Shown piece by piece: positions 55,273 through 63,565 of a stretch of DNA of 64,000 nucleotides. Positions within the stretch are counted from its first letter, which is position 1, and each line of letters opens with the position of its first letter. The translations under genes and the position numbers were made by a program. Location: the NCBI GenBank assembly GCA_016700175.1, contig CP065003.1:4040001-4104000 (forward strand). Direction: 5' to 3'. This DNA is from Acidobacteriota bacterium. Its GTDB lineage: Bacteria; Acidobacteriota; Blastocatellia; Pyrinomonadales; Pyrinomonadaceae. Below the pieces are notes generated by a model that had not been told where the DNA came from, searched no databases, and worked only from the letters and a program-made list of their open reading frames with translations.

Positions 55273-56088
55273 TTGTTTTTAAGAACTTTGATAGCTGCGT
55301 CGTTCGTCTTCGCGGTGCTCGTCACAGCGGCCCGCGCTCAGGATGAAGAACTCAAGACAGAGGCGCAGAATGAGCCTGAGGTCAAGGTCGACCTCACAAA
55401 AGAGCAGACAGACGGCATTCAGGTCGCTGAGTCTGCGATCGTCGTTTACAGCGGGCTGCGCGGCCGCACCGGACTTGGACAGATCCGCAAGACTACCGTC
55501 GAGGTGGGAACGACGACGTATACGGAAAAGAACGGATCGAAGAGAAACGCTGAATATGTCCAGAGGATAATCCGCGGCGAGAGCTTTGAGGACGAGAAGA
55601 TCCGCCTCGACCAGAAATTTCCGAATGCCGATTACGCGCTGATCTACGACGGCGGAAAGATCTTCGGAGTGATCTCGAACACAGTGTTTTCTCCCAGGGA
55701 AGATGCCGAGGATGATTTCAGGAACCGGCTTGTGCACGGGGTCGAAGCGCTTCTGCGCTACAGGGAGAACGGATCGAACATCGTCCTGAAGGAATCCGAC
55801 AAGATAATGGGTGTCGACTATTACGTGATCCTTCTGACCGACAAGCAGGGTCGAGAGACGACCTTTTATGTGAGCAAGAAGACCTTGCGCGTGATGATGC
55901 TCAGGTACGAACACGACGGCGTTAGATACGAAAGGAAGTTCTACGATCACAACTATGCCCAGGGAACGCTGGTCCCGTATCGGACAGTGCTGAAGGCGGA
56001 TGGCAAACAGATCGAGGAATCGACGATAGCGACGGTCACGTTCGGCCAGTCGGTCGAAGAATCGCTCTTCACTTTTTCCGCAGCATAG
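55273..56088 (+). CDS. secreted LolA-like / outer-membrane lipoprotein-sorting-like protein
   Basis: The 271-residue protein starts with TTG and a signal peptide (MFLRTLIAASFVFAVLVTAA, ending AARAQ). A hydrophilic region leads to a beta-rich domain: GQIRKTTVEVGTTTYTEKNG, ADYALIYDGGKIFGVISNTV, KIMGVDYYVILLTDKQGRET, then MMLRYEHDGVRYERKFYDH and YRTVLKADGKQI. This resembles LolA/LolB-fold (outer-membrane lipoprotein-sorting) proteins common in Acidobacteria. There is no lipobox. The function is not established. A terminator follows. Confidence 0.65.
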   Translation: MFLRTLIAASFVFAVLVTAARAQDEELKTEAQNEPEVKVDLTKEQTDGIQVAESAIVVYSGLRGRTGLGQIRKTTVEVGTTTYTEKNGSKRNAEYVQRIIRGESFEDEKIRLDQKFPNADYALIYDGGKIFGVISNTVFSPREDAEDDFRNRLVHGVEALLRYRENGSNIVLKESDKIMGVDYYVILLTDKQGRETTFYVSKKTLRVMMLRYEHDGVRYERKFYDHNYAQGTLVPYRTVLKADGKQIEESTIATVTFGQSVEESLFTFSAA

Positions 56089-56111
56089 GGGGATCGGAAA
56101 TCCAATCGATG

Positions 56112-56140
56112 AAACGGGCTTCGGCCCGTTTTTTTGTTTT
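56112..56140 (+). terminator. Rho-independent terminator
   Basis: AAACGGGC and GCCCGTTT pair around TTCG (here CTTCGG), followed by TTTTTTGTTTTT. It ends the 55273 transcript. Confidence 0.92.
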
Positions 56141-56213
56141 TATTGGAACTTTCGAACTTAAGGACTGTGCAATAGCCCTGACAAAAGAACAATGAAGGAG
56201 GCAGTCCACAAGT

Positions 56214-56789
56214 ATGAGAATTGCGAAGATCTTTCCACTGGCCCTGGCTTTGGCCATCGCCTTACCCGGTATCCTGAACGCACAGCAAGAAAACGATCGT
56301 GAACAGGGCAAGTCGTACAGACTATTGCAAATGATCGTTGTAGGGAGTTCCGCGCCCGATTCGGAGGAGGAACTGTCGCCGACAGCCGTTTCCGCTCTGA
56401 GTTCCGTTGGTCCTGAACTTCGGTACCGCAGCTATTCACCCGTGGCTTCCCTTTACGGGCCCCTGGGATTTGGCGGCCAGGCACAATGGAAGGTGATAAC
56501 TAAGAACTTTGGAAGCTATTCGGCCGAGAACATGCCGATCATCTCCGAATGGAATCTCGGAGCCCTCGAACCGGTGCCGGGCAGCCCTGGCATGATCGAG
56601 TTCAAAAGGTTCTTATTCCTGTCCAGGGTGCCTTCAAGGTTTGGAGAGTCTGTCAATTACGAGACCATTCAGGTGACGCTCAACAGGGTCCGTGTTCCGG
56701 TGGGAAAAGCCAGCGTGATCGGCAATCTCCCGGTCCCGGAGACTGGTGAAATGCTCTTCTTCGTCGTGAAGATCGACGAGATCTCGTGA
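56214..56789 (+). CDS. secreted protein of unknown function
   Basis: The 191-residue protein begins with a signal peptide (ALALAIALPGILNAQQ). The mature part contains SYRLLQMIVVGSSAPDSEEE, YSPVASLYGPLGFGGQAQWK, and a strand-rich end (YETIQVTLNRVRVPVGKASV, GEMLFFVVKIDEIS). The pattern suggests a beta-sandwich. No family is recognised. It has a good ribosome site (AAGGAGG) 10 bp upstream of ATG 56214. It precedes the sigma factor gene by 49 bp and may be on the same transcript or under separate control. Confidence 0.6.
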   Translation: MRIAKIFPLALALAIALPGILNAQQENDREQGKSYRLLQMIVVGSSAPDSEEELSPTAVSALSSVGPELRYRSYSPVASLYGPLGFGGQAQWKVITKNFGSYSAENMPIISEWNLGALEPVPGSPGMIEFKRFLFLSRVPSRFGESVNYETIQVTLNRVRVPVGKASVIGNLPVPETGEMLFFVVKIDEIS

Positions 56790-56838
56790 AGCCCGTTGTT
56801 GGCTGGGCGGGTCCTTTGATGTACAAGTGTATGCGTGT

Positions 56839-57495
56839 ATGGCGTTGGACAGGTTCGAACTCGAACAGCGGGAGGTGGAAAGGCCTGCCGTGTCCCATAG
56901 CGAACTATCCGATCACGATCTCATTGACGCAACGCGTGAAGGCGACGAAGCCGCTTTCGCTGAGATCGTCTCGCGTTACAAGGGACAGCTTACGAACTAC
57001 ATCTTCCGTATGCTCGGCGACTATGAGGAGTCGATCGACCTCGCGCAGGAGTCGTTCGTGCGGGTCTATTTCGCGATCGACCGGTATCACAGCGGGTACG
57101 CTTTTTCGACATACATTTACAGGATCGCGACGAACCTCGCGATCAGCGAGCTGAGGAAGCGCAAGCGCAGGAAGTTGTATTCTTTGACGGGCCTGTTCTC
57201 CTATGACGACGAAAGCGATGAGGTGTATCAGCCGCCCGACGACCGGCCTCATCCGGAAGAAGAGGTCGTTAGCCGCGAGATGCGCGAAACGATCGGAAAG
57301 GCGATCATTTCGCTTCCCGACAGGTACAAGGCGCCGATAATACTTCGTGAGATTGAGGAGAAGACTTACGAAGAGATCGCGGAGATTCTCGGGCTTGGGC
57401 TCGGGACGACGAAATCCAGGATCAGCAGGGGAAGAGGCATCCTCAGGCAAAGACTCGAAAGGTATTTGGAAAGCGATACAGATGAAGTGCAGTGA
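56839..57495 (+). CDS. ECF RNA polymerase sigma factor
   Basis: I chose ATG 56839 (MALDRFELEQ), with a GTG 12 bp upstream as an alternative. The 218-residue protein has sigma-70 region 2 (LIDATREGDEAAFAEIVSRY, DLAQESFVRVYFAI, STYIYRIATNLAISELRKRK). A charged linker (DDESDEVYQPPDDRPHPEEE) follows, then region 4 (AIISLPDRYKAPIILREIEE, IAEILGLGLGTTKSRISRGR). It is close to RpoE/SigW-type envelope stress factors. Its 3' end overlaps the anti-sigma gene by 14 bp, so the two are translationally coupled. Confidence 0.94.
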   Translation: MALDRFELEQREVERPAVSHSELSDHDLIDATREGDEAAFAEIVSRYKGQLTNYIFRMLGDYEESIDLAQESFVRVYFAIDRYHSGYAFSTYIYRIATNLAISELRKRKRRKLYSLTGLFSYDDESDEVYQPPDDRPHPEEEVVSREMRETIGKAIISLPDRYKAPIILREIEEKTYEEIAEILGLGLGTTKSRISRGRGILRQRLERYLESDTDEVQ

Positions 57496-58348
57496 GACAA
57501 GAAGGATCCTGAGGTCGGGCGAAAGACCCGACGAGCGCATGCTCGAACATATTCGGGAGTGCGGCGCGTGCGCGCGCGTAGCTGAACGCGAAGAGTTCCT
57601 GACAACGCTTCTCAAGCACGCGCCGGCGATCGATCCGCCCCCGGATTTTGATCGTACGCTGATGAACAAGATCGAGAGCAGGCGAGACAGTGCGGCTTCA
57701 AGAACTCTCGTTCGGCCGGGGATTCTTGTTCCTGCGTCCGCCGCGGTACTGCTGATCGCGGTGCTTGCGATAGCCTTTGTTCTCTTCAGAGGCCAGACGG
57801 CCCCCGAGGTGGCCGGACCCGGGATCGAAGAAGCTCCCGTCACAGGTTCTTCCGAGACGAATGTCGAAACCGGCACGAATAGCGAAGACCTGCCGGATCG
57901 GAACGAGATGGCCGGCCCGGTTGAAGGGTCCGCTTCAGATCTGCCGGCTGAACCGGGAGCTGGCTCCGATCCGGTTGAACCCGCTCAAGACAATGAGCAA
58001 GTGTTCGAAGGGGGCTCGAGAGACCTCGCAGCGGAGACTCCCGAGGACATAGTTCCGCCCTGGGCCGACGGCACACCCAGAAATGTTCCGGACAAGGTCC
58101 CGGCCAGAATGCTCACGCCGCGCGAACTGCTTGCCGAACTTGGTATTGAGGCAGAGCTTGAAAGCGGCGGTTGGAAGGTCGTTTCCGTTAGACAAGGCAG
58201 CATCGGCTCGAGAGCCGGAGTGCGGAAAGGAGATTTGATCAAAGCGCTCGACGGCCGCCCGCTTACCGACGCCCCGCTCGACGCAGGCGGCAAGAGGCTG
58301 CAGATCGTCCGCGGAACCAGACAGATGACTCTCAGCATAAGGCCGTAG
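57482..58348 (+). CDS. anti-sigma factor with zinc-type N-terminus and C-terminal PDZ-like domain
   Basis: The 288-residue protein starts at ATG 57482 (MKCSETRRILRS). The HIRECGAC stretch (about residues 23-30) gives the HxxxCxxC part of a zinc-binding anti-sigma domain. A transmembrane helix lies at about 82-103 (VPASAAVLLIAVLAIAFVLF). A long Pro/Glu/Ser-rich periplasmic linker follows. The C-terminal PDZ-like domain contains WKVVSVRQGSIGSRAGVRKG and LIKALDGRPLTDAP. It should hold the ECF sigma factor at the membrane. The PDZ may respond to misfolded envelope proteins (inference). This domain combination is unusual. Confidence 0.8.
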   Translation: MKCSETRRILRSGERPDERMLEHIRECGACARVAEREEFLTTLLKHAPAIDPPPDFDRTLMNKIESRRDSAASRTLVRPGILVPASAAVLLIAVLAIAFVLFRGQTAPEVAGPGIEEAPVTGSSETNVETGTNSEDLPDRNEMAGPVEGSASDLPAEPGAGSDPVEPAQDNEQVFEGGSRDLAAETPEDIVPPWADGTPRNVPDKVPARMLTPRELLAELGIEAELESGGWKVVSVRQGSIGSRAGVRKGDLIKALDGRPLTDAPLDAGGKRLQIVRGTRQMTLSIRP

Positions 58349-58349
58349 A

Positions 58350-59099
58350 TCAGCCCTCGCCAAGAATCCTGATCCGTTTCGGCGGCCGTTTCTTCAACCC
58401 GTATCGCTTGATCGAATGTTCAGTCAGGTGCTTTGAGGCTTCGTCGATCGAGTCCGTGAAGATCAAGAGGTTCAGGTCCGCGATGTCTATGCTCTTTGCC
58501 GCCGCCATCACCTCAAGATGTTCCCGCATGTTGATCCAGTAATCCCTGCAGAAAACGATGACGGGAAAGTCCTTGATCTTCTTTGTCTGGATCAGCGTCA
58601 GGGCCTCGAACAGTTCATCCAGCGTCCCAAGCCCGCCCGGTACAACGACAAAGGCGTACGAGTATTTCACCAGCGCGACCTTTCTCACGAAGAAGTAATA
58701 GACGGTTACGACCTTGTCCAGGTAGGCGTTGTGCGACTGCTCGAACGGCAATTCGATGTTGCACCCGATGGAATGTCCGCCGGCCTCCTTCGCTCCCCTG
58801 TTCGCCGCTTCCATAAGTCCCGGTCCGCCTCCGGTCATCACGGTAAACCCGAGCCTAGCGAGCTCTCCGCCAACCTTGCGGGTCAGCTCGTAATACTCGT
58901 GCCCGTCCGAGAACCTTGCCGATCCGAAAACCGTCACGCACGGGCCCACGAAGTGAAGCACACGGAAAACACGCACGAATTCCCACGCGATCTTCAGAAC
59001 GCTTACGAACTCGCTTAGCCTGGATCTGGGTCCTTCGAGAAAGAAGCGTTCCTGATCTTTAGCCGGCGAACCGCCCTTTTTTTCCGGAGTATCCGGCAT
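58350..59099 (-). CDS. LOG / TIGR00730-type Rossmann-fold nucleotide hydrolase
   Basis: The 249-residue protein has the LOG signature: VTVFGSARFSDGHEYYEL at the fold start, FTVMTGGGPGLMEAANRGA, and FVVVPGGLGTLDELFEALTL. The PGGxGTxxE motif holds the catalytic residues. Family members hydrolyse nucleoside 5'-monophosphates, including cytokinin riboside monophosphates, to bases and ribose phosphate. The first 55 residues are an N-terminal extension. It is the last gene of the 63059-58350 minus-strand operon and converges with the anti-sigma gene (1-bp gap). Confidence 0.88.
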   Translation of the reverse strand: MPDTPEKKGGSPAKDQERFFLEGPRSRLSEFVSVLKIAWEFVRVFRVLHFVGPCVTVFGSARFSDGHEYYELTRKVGGELARLGFTVMTGGGPGLMEAANRGAKEAGGHSIGCNIELPFEQSHNAYLDKVVTVYYFFVRKVALVKYSYAFVVVPGGLGTLDELFEALTLIQTKKIKDFPVIVFCRDYWINMREHLEVMAAAKSIDIADLNLLIFTDSIDEASKHLTEHSIKRYGLKKRPPKRIRILGEG

Positions 59100-59105
59100 A
59101 GTGAT

Positions 59106-60668
59106 CTAGTTGGGATCGCCGTCGGGGATCTCGTCAACGCGCGCGTCTTCCACCTCCGTGCGGAACTTCTGGAAATCGTACGAACGGATCAGCTGGTTGA
59201 CCTTCACCCCGCCGAATAGCAAGACCCTGACCGAAAGATTGATGTCGGCGAAAGTCGGAAGCCAGATCTCGTCGTTGATCCTTTCCTGCTCGAGCGTGAA
59301 CGACGCGCCCTTGCGCAGCTTCGCGAGTATCCCTCCGCCGACCTTGTAGCTGTCGAACAGAACCGCCTCGATCCGTGCGACCTGGCGGTCTTCCTCGTCG
59401 ATCCAGATAACGCCGGCCGTCTTGCCGAAAAACTTAAGAAAGCTCTTCGCGTTCTTGAAGTCGAAATCGGGATCGGGCTCGAAGTCGAAAACTACGACCT
59501 TTCTTCCTTTCAGACGCTCGCGCCTCGGGTTCAGGAGCTTCGACGCCCGCAGGACCTCCGCGATCGAGATCTGCCTTCCCTCGCGGGCGGGAGTTCCGTC
59601 CGACGACTGTGACACCTCGCGCTCCGCCTGTTTGGCGAGTTCCTTCTCGATCTCTCTTACGCGGTCCTGGGCGTCCTCGTCCGCTTCCTTTTGCTCTTCC
59701 GGGCTCAGAGGCCGTCCGTCCTTTGCTATCAGGCGCTGGATCCTGTAGCCCTTGTAGAACGACAGCTGGAAGGTCTCCGAGTCCTTTATGCGGAGCTCGC
59801 CTTCGTCGGTCAATTCGCGCTTGACGATGTCCTGCTTGTAGGAATAGTCCTCGAGGATCCGCTCGACCTCGTCCTGGTTCGCACGAAGGTCGGTCAGCAG
59901 CTTGGAAATATCGGGGAGCGGCTGATCGTCATCTCGCGGAAAGTCGAATTCTGCGTCCGCGATCCGCTCGTTGTGCGCGACCTGGTCGAACCTCATCTCG
60001 TACTGCCTGCCGTCGATCAGCGCGGTTATCCGGAACGCCTCTTTCACGCCGTTGACCGGCCTGAAATCGGCGTAGTCGAATGCGACGAATCCCTCGCCGG
60101 TCCCGATCTCTTCCCTCAGCAGAGTATTGTCGAAGGCGTCGAAATAAAGCTTGATCGAAACTCCAAGAGGGTTCGTCAGAGTGATCGCGTTCGAAGGTTT
60201 GCCGTCAAGCGTGATCGATTCGCTGCCCGTGATCTTCAGCTTGTGCTTCTTGTACTCGGTCCAGAACCAGTTCCTGTACAGGGCTTCCGCCTTCAGATCG
60301 CGGCTGCGGTCGCCGGTCAGAGTCCTGAGCCCCTCTCGAGAATCCCGCAGCCAGGCAGAGCGGCCGTTGAAGCCGACTTCAGTTTCAAATCCGCGTATGT
60401 CGAAGGAAAGATTGAAGTTGTCGGGTTTCGAAGTCTGCAGAAGCACCTCACCGCCCGCTCCGTCGGAGACACGTGTGATGAGACCGCGCTTGACCCTGCT
60501 TTCGACCCGTTGCACGTCCTTCCTTTCGCCCAGGGCCTTCTCGGCCCGGTCCAGAATGTCTTCCGGGTCGGGCTGGGCGGACACCGCGGCGGCGCTCATC
60601 AGCAAAGCCAGGACGAGCAGATAGAAAAACGATGTCTTTCCGCGTGAGATTGCTATTGCGGTACGCAT
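59106..60668 (-). CDS. LolA-like secreted protein with extended C-terminus
   Basis: The 520-residue protein has a signal peptide (LALLMSAAAVSAQ). A LolA-like domain occupies about 35-245, with GGEVLLQTSKPDNFNLSFDI, SAWLRDSREGLRTLTGDRS and NALTLTNPLG-type text. A second region follows (about 250-520) with YKQDIVKRELTDEGELRIKD, a lysine/glutamate-rich helix (EKELAKQAEREVSQ), VVVFDFEPDPDFDFKNAKSF and a strand-rich end. The function is not established; lipoprotein or lipid handling is suggested by the N-terminal fold. It starts 60 bp after the coiled-coil gene and its stop is 6 bp before the LOG gene, so it lies in the operon. Confidence 0.6.
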   Translation of the reverse strand: MRTAIAISRGKTSFFYLLVLALLMSAAAVSAQPDPEDILDRAEKALGERKDVQRVESRVKRGLITRVSDGAGGEVLLQTSKPDNFNLSFDIRGFETEVGFNGRSAWLRDSREGLRTLTGDRSRDLKAEALYRNWFWTEYKKHKLKITGSESITLDGKPSNAITLTNPLGVSIKLYFDAFDNTLLREEIGTGEGFVAFDYADFRPVNGVKEAFRITALIDGRQYEMRFDQVAHNERIADAEFDFPRDDDQPLPDISKLLTDLRANQDEVERILEDYSYKQDIVKRELTDEGELRIKDSETFQLSFYKGYRIQRLIAKDGRPLSPEEQKEADEDAQDRVREIEKELAKQAEREVSQSSDGTPAREGRQISIAEVLRASKLLNPRRERLKGRKVVVFDFEPDPDFDFKNAKSFLKFFGKTAGVIWIDEEDRQVARIEAVLFDSYKVGGGILAKLRKGASFTLEQERINDEIWLPTFADINLSVRVLLFGGVKVNQLIRSYDFQKFRTEVEDARVDEIPDGDPN

Positions 60669-60728
60669 ATCGTGAACCGGGTTAATGCAGGCCGAAGCCG
60701 GCGTGTTTTGCAGGGAGAGAGGCTGCGG

Positions 60729-61184
60729 TCAAAGAATGGTCCTGACCGCCTTATCGAAGATCTCGAGCTTCTTTGCCGCGCGCTTTACTTCCGGATGGCT
60801 GTCCTCGTACTTGCGTTTCAGAACGTCGAGCTCCGTCGCGTATTCGGCACGTTGCACGAGCATCTTTCCGAGCGCGAGCGTCAGCTTCGAAGCCTTTTCT
60901 GCAGGGACCTCCAGGAGCTTCCCGATCGCGGTCTCGATCTCGGCTAGTTCGTACCTCATCTCGGAAACCTTCGGAAAATCATTCGTATACCGGACGAGCA
61001 GTTCTTCAAGTTCCGCTTCGAGCACGGCCCTTCGCAGGATCAGCTCGGCAAAGGCAGGCGAAGACCTCACGTGTTCCGGATATTCGGACTCCTCTTTTGT
61101 CGAGGAGTCGTTCTGAGCAAACACCGCCGAAGCCGCCGCCAGCAATGCCGCCGAAAGGATGATCGCCCTGAGAGTAATTCGCAT
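60729..61184 (-). CDS. secreted coiled-coil protein
   Basis: The start ATG 61184 gives MRITLRAIILSAALLAAAS, a signal peptide ending near VFAQN; the frame extends upstream to 61805 but overlaps dusB. The 151-residue product is mostly helical and charged (ELILRRAVLEAELEELLVRY, SEMRYELAEIETAIGKLLEV, VLKRKYEDSHPEVKRAAKKL). It probably forms a coiled coil in the periplasm. No family is recognised. It lies between the LolA-like gene and dusB in the same operon; the dusB stop is 20 bp upstream. Confidence 0.65.
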   Translation of the reverse strand: MRITLRAIILSAALLAAASAVFAQNDSSTKEESEYPEHVRSSPAFAELILRRAVLEAELEELLVRYTNDFPKVSEMRYELAEIETAIGKLLEVPAEKASKLTLALGKMLVQRAEYATELDVLKRKYEDSHPEVKRAAKKLEIFDKAVRTIL

Positions 61185-61204
61185 TTCGTTGGTCTGCTGG
61201 CGGA

Positions 61205-62296
61205 TCAGCTCGCCGCCGTGCCCGCGGTCTCGCGAGCCCGGAAACTTCCGCTCATCGCGTCGCACGAGCCGATCTCCAGATCGGAGTCCGATTCGACCTC
61301 GCCGTCGCCGAAGGTATCGCCGCGGGTCAGCGTGTCGAAATAAATGCCTATGTTCTCGAGGATCTCGTCGGCGCTTTGCGAGTGATAAAGCGTCTGGCGG
61401 AATTTGGCCCCGCCTCGAAGGCCTTTCGTGAACTGGCCGGCGAGCTGTTTCATCTTCCCGAGCGCGGGAAGCTCCGGCATATCCTCGCGGAGAAGTTCGA
61501 AGAACTCGAGCAGAACTTCCTGCTTGTCTTCGAGCGAAGGCTCGTACGGTTCCCGCCCTTCGATCGCGTCCTGTATCTGCCTGAAAAGCCAGGGGTTCTG
61601 CATTGCCCCGCGGCCGATCAGAATGCCGTCGCAGTTCGTTTCCTTGAATCGCGAAAGAGCATTCTCGACGGACGTCACGTCCCCGTTGCCTGACACGGGT
61701 ATCGAGACCGCATCCTTGATCTTCCTCACGAGGCCCCAGTCGGCGAGGCCGGTGTATCTTTGCTCGCGCGTCCTTCCGTGAAGCGCGATGTGCTCCACGC
61801 CGCATTGCTCGGCGAGCTTCGCAACCTCCACGCAGTTGATGTCGGAATCCGAATAGCCGGCGCGAAGTTTCAACGTCAGAGGGATCGAGATCGCCGCCTT
61901 GATCTCGTTCAGGATCTCCTCAAGAAGCGGAAGATTCCGGAGAAGCCCCGATCCGCCGCCCTTCTTGACGACCTTCGGAGCCGGGCATCCGCAGTTCACG
62001 TCGACGATGTCGGCGCCCACTTCTTCCGCCATCTCGGCGGCCATCGCCATCCGCTTCACGTTCGCGCCGAAGATCTGGACCGCGAACGGCCTTTCTTCTT
62101 CGAGGAAGCGCATCATCCGCTTCGACTGCGGCGAGTTGCGGGTCATCCCTTCGACCGAGATGAACTCGGACACGGTCATCCCTATCCCGCCGCGCCTCTT
62201 GAGCAGACGCCGGAACGTAAAATCGGTCACCCCCGCCATCGGAGAAAGGACGAGCGGGGGATCGATCGGGATACCGCGGATGTTGAAGGGTTTCAC
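61205..62296 (-). CDS. dusB: tRNA-dihydrouridine synthase
   Basis: The start GTG 62296 (Met-KPFNIRGIPIDPPLVLSPMA) gives a 363-residue DusB-like flavoenzyme; a longer frame overlaps the next gene. Motifs are LSPMAGVTDFTFRRLLKRRG, VDVNCGCPAPKVVKKGGGSG (catalytic cysteine), HIALHGRTREQRYTGLADWG, and VSGNGDVTSVENAL. The C-terminal part has TKGLRGGAKFRQTLYHSQSA. It reduces uridine to dihydrouridine in tRNA D-loops with NADPH and FMN. Its start overlaps the previous gene stop by 4 bp. A long C-terminal acidic tail (GDGEVESDSDLEIGS) is unusual. Confidence 0.94.
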   Translation of the reverse strand: MKPFNIRGIPIDPPLVLSPMAGVTDFTFRRLLKRRGGIGMTVSEFISVEGMTRNSPQSKRMMRFLEEERPFAVQIFGANVKRMAMAAEMAEEVGADIVDVNCGCPAPKVVKKGGGSGLLRNLPLLEEILNEIKAAISIPLTLKLRAGYSDSDINCVEVAKLAEQCGVEHIALHGRTREQRYTGLADWGLVRKIKDAVSIPVSGNGDVTSVENALSRFKETNCDGILIGRGAMQNPWLFRQIQDAIEGREPYEPSLEDKQEVLLEFFELLREDMPELPALGKMKQLAGQFTKGLRGGAKFRQTLYHSQSADEILENIGIYFDTLTRGDTFGDGEVESDSDLEIGSCDAMSGSFRARETAGTAAS

Positions 62297-62523
62297 TGCG
62301 CGTTCTTCTTTCGGTTGACGACTATCAGAATTATGCCGATCACGGCAATGAAAAAGGAGAAGACGAGTACGACGGCGCCGGGAATTATGCCAAGCATAGC
62401 CTCTTCCCAGCTTGTCCTGCCGTCCGTCATAATCGGCAAGAGCGCCGCGATGCCGGTTACGGCGATTCCCAGAAGAATCCCAAGGATCCCTAGTACCAGC
62501 GCTATCTTGCCTGCGATGCCCAT
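62293..62523 (-). CDS. small two-helix membrane protein
   Basis: The 76-residue protein has two hydrophobic helices: GKIALVLGILGILLGIAVTGI and IIPGAVVLVFSFFIAVIGII, ending in a basic tail (NRKKNAQ). It is probably an inner-membrane protein with its middle loop outside. Family and function are unknown. It overlaps the dusB start by 4 bp, indicating coupling with dusB. Confidence 0.7.
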   Translation of the reverse strand: MGIAGKIALVLGILGILLGIAVTGIAALLPIMTDGRTSWEEAMLGIIPGAVVLVFSFFIAVIGIILIVVNRKKNAQ

Positions 62524-62540
62524 CTTTCTCCTCCAGGCGG

Positions 62541-63059
62541 TTATTCCGCCTTCGTAAGCACGATCCCCGATGCAAGGAACGAGATCTCGCTCACCGTCCC
62601 GTCTTCATTGCGGTTCTCGAACTTGGATCCGTCCTCGATTAGGTGGTCGACCTCTTCCTTGCTCAGGACCTTAACGCTAAACACGCCCTCGGCCTTTGCC
62701 TTGAAGCCTTCGGACTTCAGCGGGATAAAGAACCCGTGGTCCTTGAACTTCACGCGGACGGTCGTCTTCGAATCCATCGACGGTGCGAGTTCAGCCCAGC
62801 AGCCCTCCTTCTTGCAAGAACGGACAACGAAACCCTTGACCATCACCGATCTGCCGGCATACTTGTCCGGGTTCTTCATCACCTTCGCGAGGGATACCAT
62901 CTCGGAATCTCCGAGCGCCTCGCCACGCGATATCTTGCCTTTGGAATCAAACGCCGCGACCTTGTCGGCCTCGGTCGGTTTCTTCTTCTCCGCGCCTTCC
63001 TGAGCGAAGGCTCCGAACGATAGTGCGATCACAAAAACAGATGCTAAAAGGAATTTCAT
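62541..63059 (-). CDS. DUF4920 family exported protein
   Basis: The start ATG 63059 gives MKFLLASVFVIALSFGAFAQ, a clear signal peptide; an open extension to 63089 exists. The 172-residue product contains LAKVMKNPDKYAGRSVMVKG, the paired-cysteine stretch VVRSCKKEGCWAELAPSMDS and FKDHGFFIPLKSEGFKAKAE, typical of DUF4920 proteins. A thiol or metal role for the two cysteines is possible. It is probably the first gene of the operon with dusB, two LolA-type genes and the LOG gene. Confidence 0.82.
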   Translation of the reverse strand: MKFLLASVFVIALSFGAFAQEGAEKKKPTEADKVAAFDSKGKISRGEALGDSEMVSLAKVMKNPDKYAGRSVMVKGFVVRSCKKEGCWAELAPSMDSKTTVRVKFKDHGFFIPLKSEGFKAKAEGVFSVKVLSKEEVDHLIEDGSKFENRNEDGTVSEISFLASGIVLTKAE

Positions 63060-63104
63060 CAAAAGGTCTCCTATAGAAGTTTTGGTCATTATAGCAAAGA
63101 AGGC

Positions 63105-63490
63105 CTTGCGGAAACGAAGCGGGCCGACGGAACGCGCGCGTGTCCGACGAGCTTCAGCTTGTCGGGGATCAACCGCAGAGCACGCAGAGATGAACGGAGA
63201 ACGGAAGGGAACACGTCAGAGTTCAAGCTTTAGCTTGTCTTTCGATTTCAACGCAAAGGCCGCGATGGACGCAAAGGAACAGAACAGATGGCCGCAGAGC
63301 ACGACGAGAGCGCAGAGAGAATCCTGACACAGATAAACACGGATTGAGTCATTGACCAATGTTCAGTGACCATTGGCCAATGAAATGCGCCATCGGCGCG
63401 AGGTGTTAATAGGGACCTACACCCCAACAGCCTCGGCCTCCTTAGGAGTCAAATGTCTGCAGCCCGCGTAGCGGTGCCAGAGATCAACTA
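63105..63490. repeat. mosaic repeat island, copy of modules seen at 36.9-37.6 kb
   Basis: No gene is supported in this gap. The modules are GACGAGCTTCAGCTTGTC (63142-63165), AACCGCAGAGCACGCAGAGA (63167-63190), GTTCAAGCTTTAGCTTGT (63212-63238) and a CATTGACCAATG-type palindrome (63349-63384). They occur in the same order as the corresponding modules at 36965-37568. A GCCCGCGTAGCGGTGCC palindrome lies near 63465. Blocks of AAAGGC.CGC-type text lie between. Confidence 0.75.
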
Positions 63491-63504
63491 AACCGCTACA
63501 GCAC

Positions 63505-63539
63505 AAAACAAAAAAAGAGGCCGCCTCGTTGGCGGCCTC
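63505..63539 (-). terminator. Rho-independent terminator after the pilin gene
   Basis: The minus strand reads GAGGCCGCC, a 5-nt loop, then GGCGGCCTC followed by TTTTTTTG (63505-63539). It lies 27 bp past the pilin stop. Confidence 0.9.
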
Positions 63540-63565
63540 AGTTCAAGCTCGAGGTCCTTGTTGAG

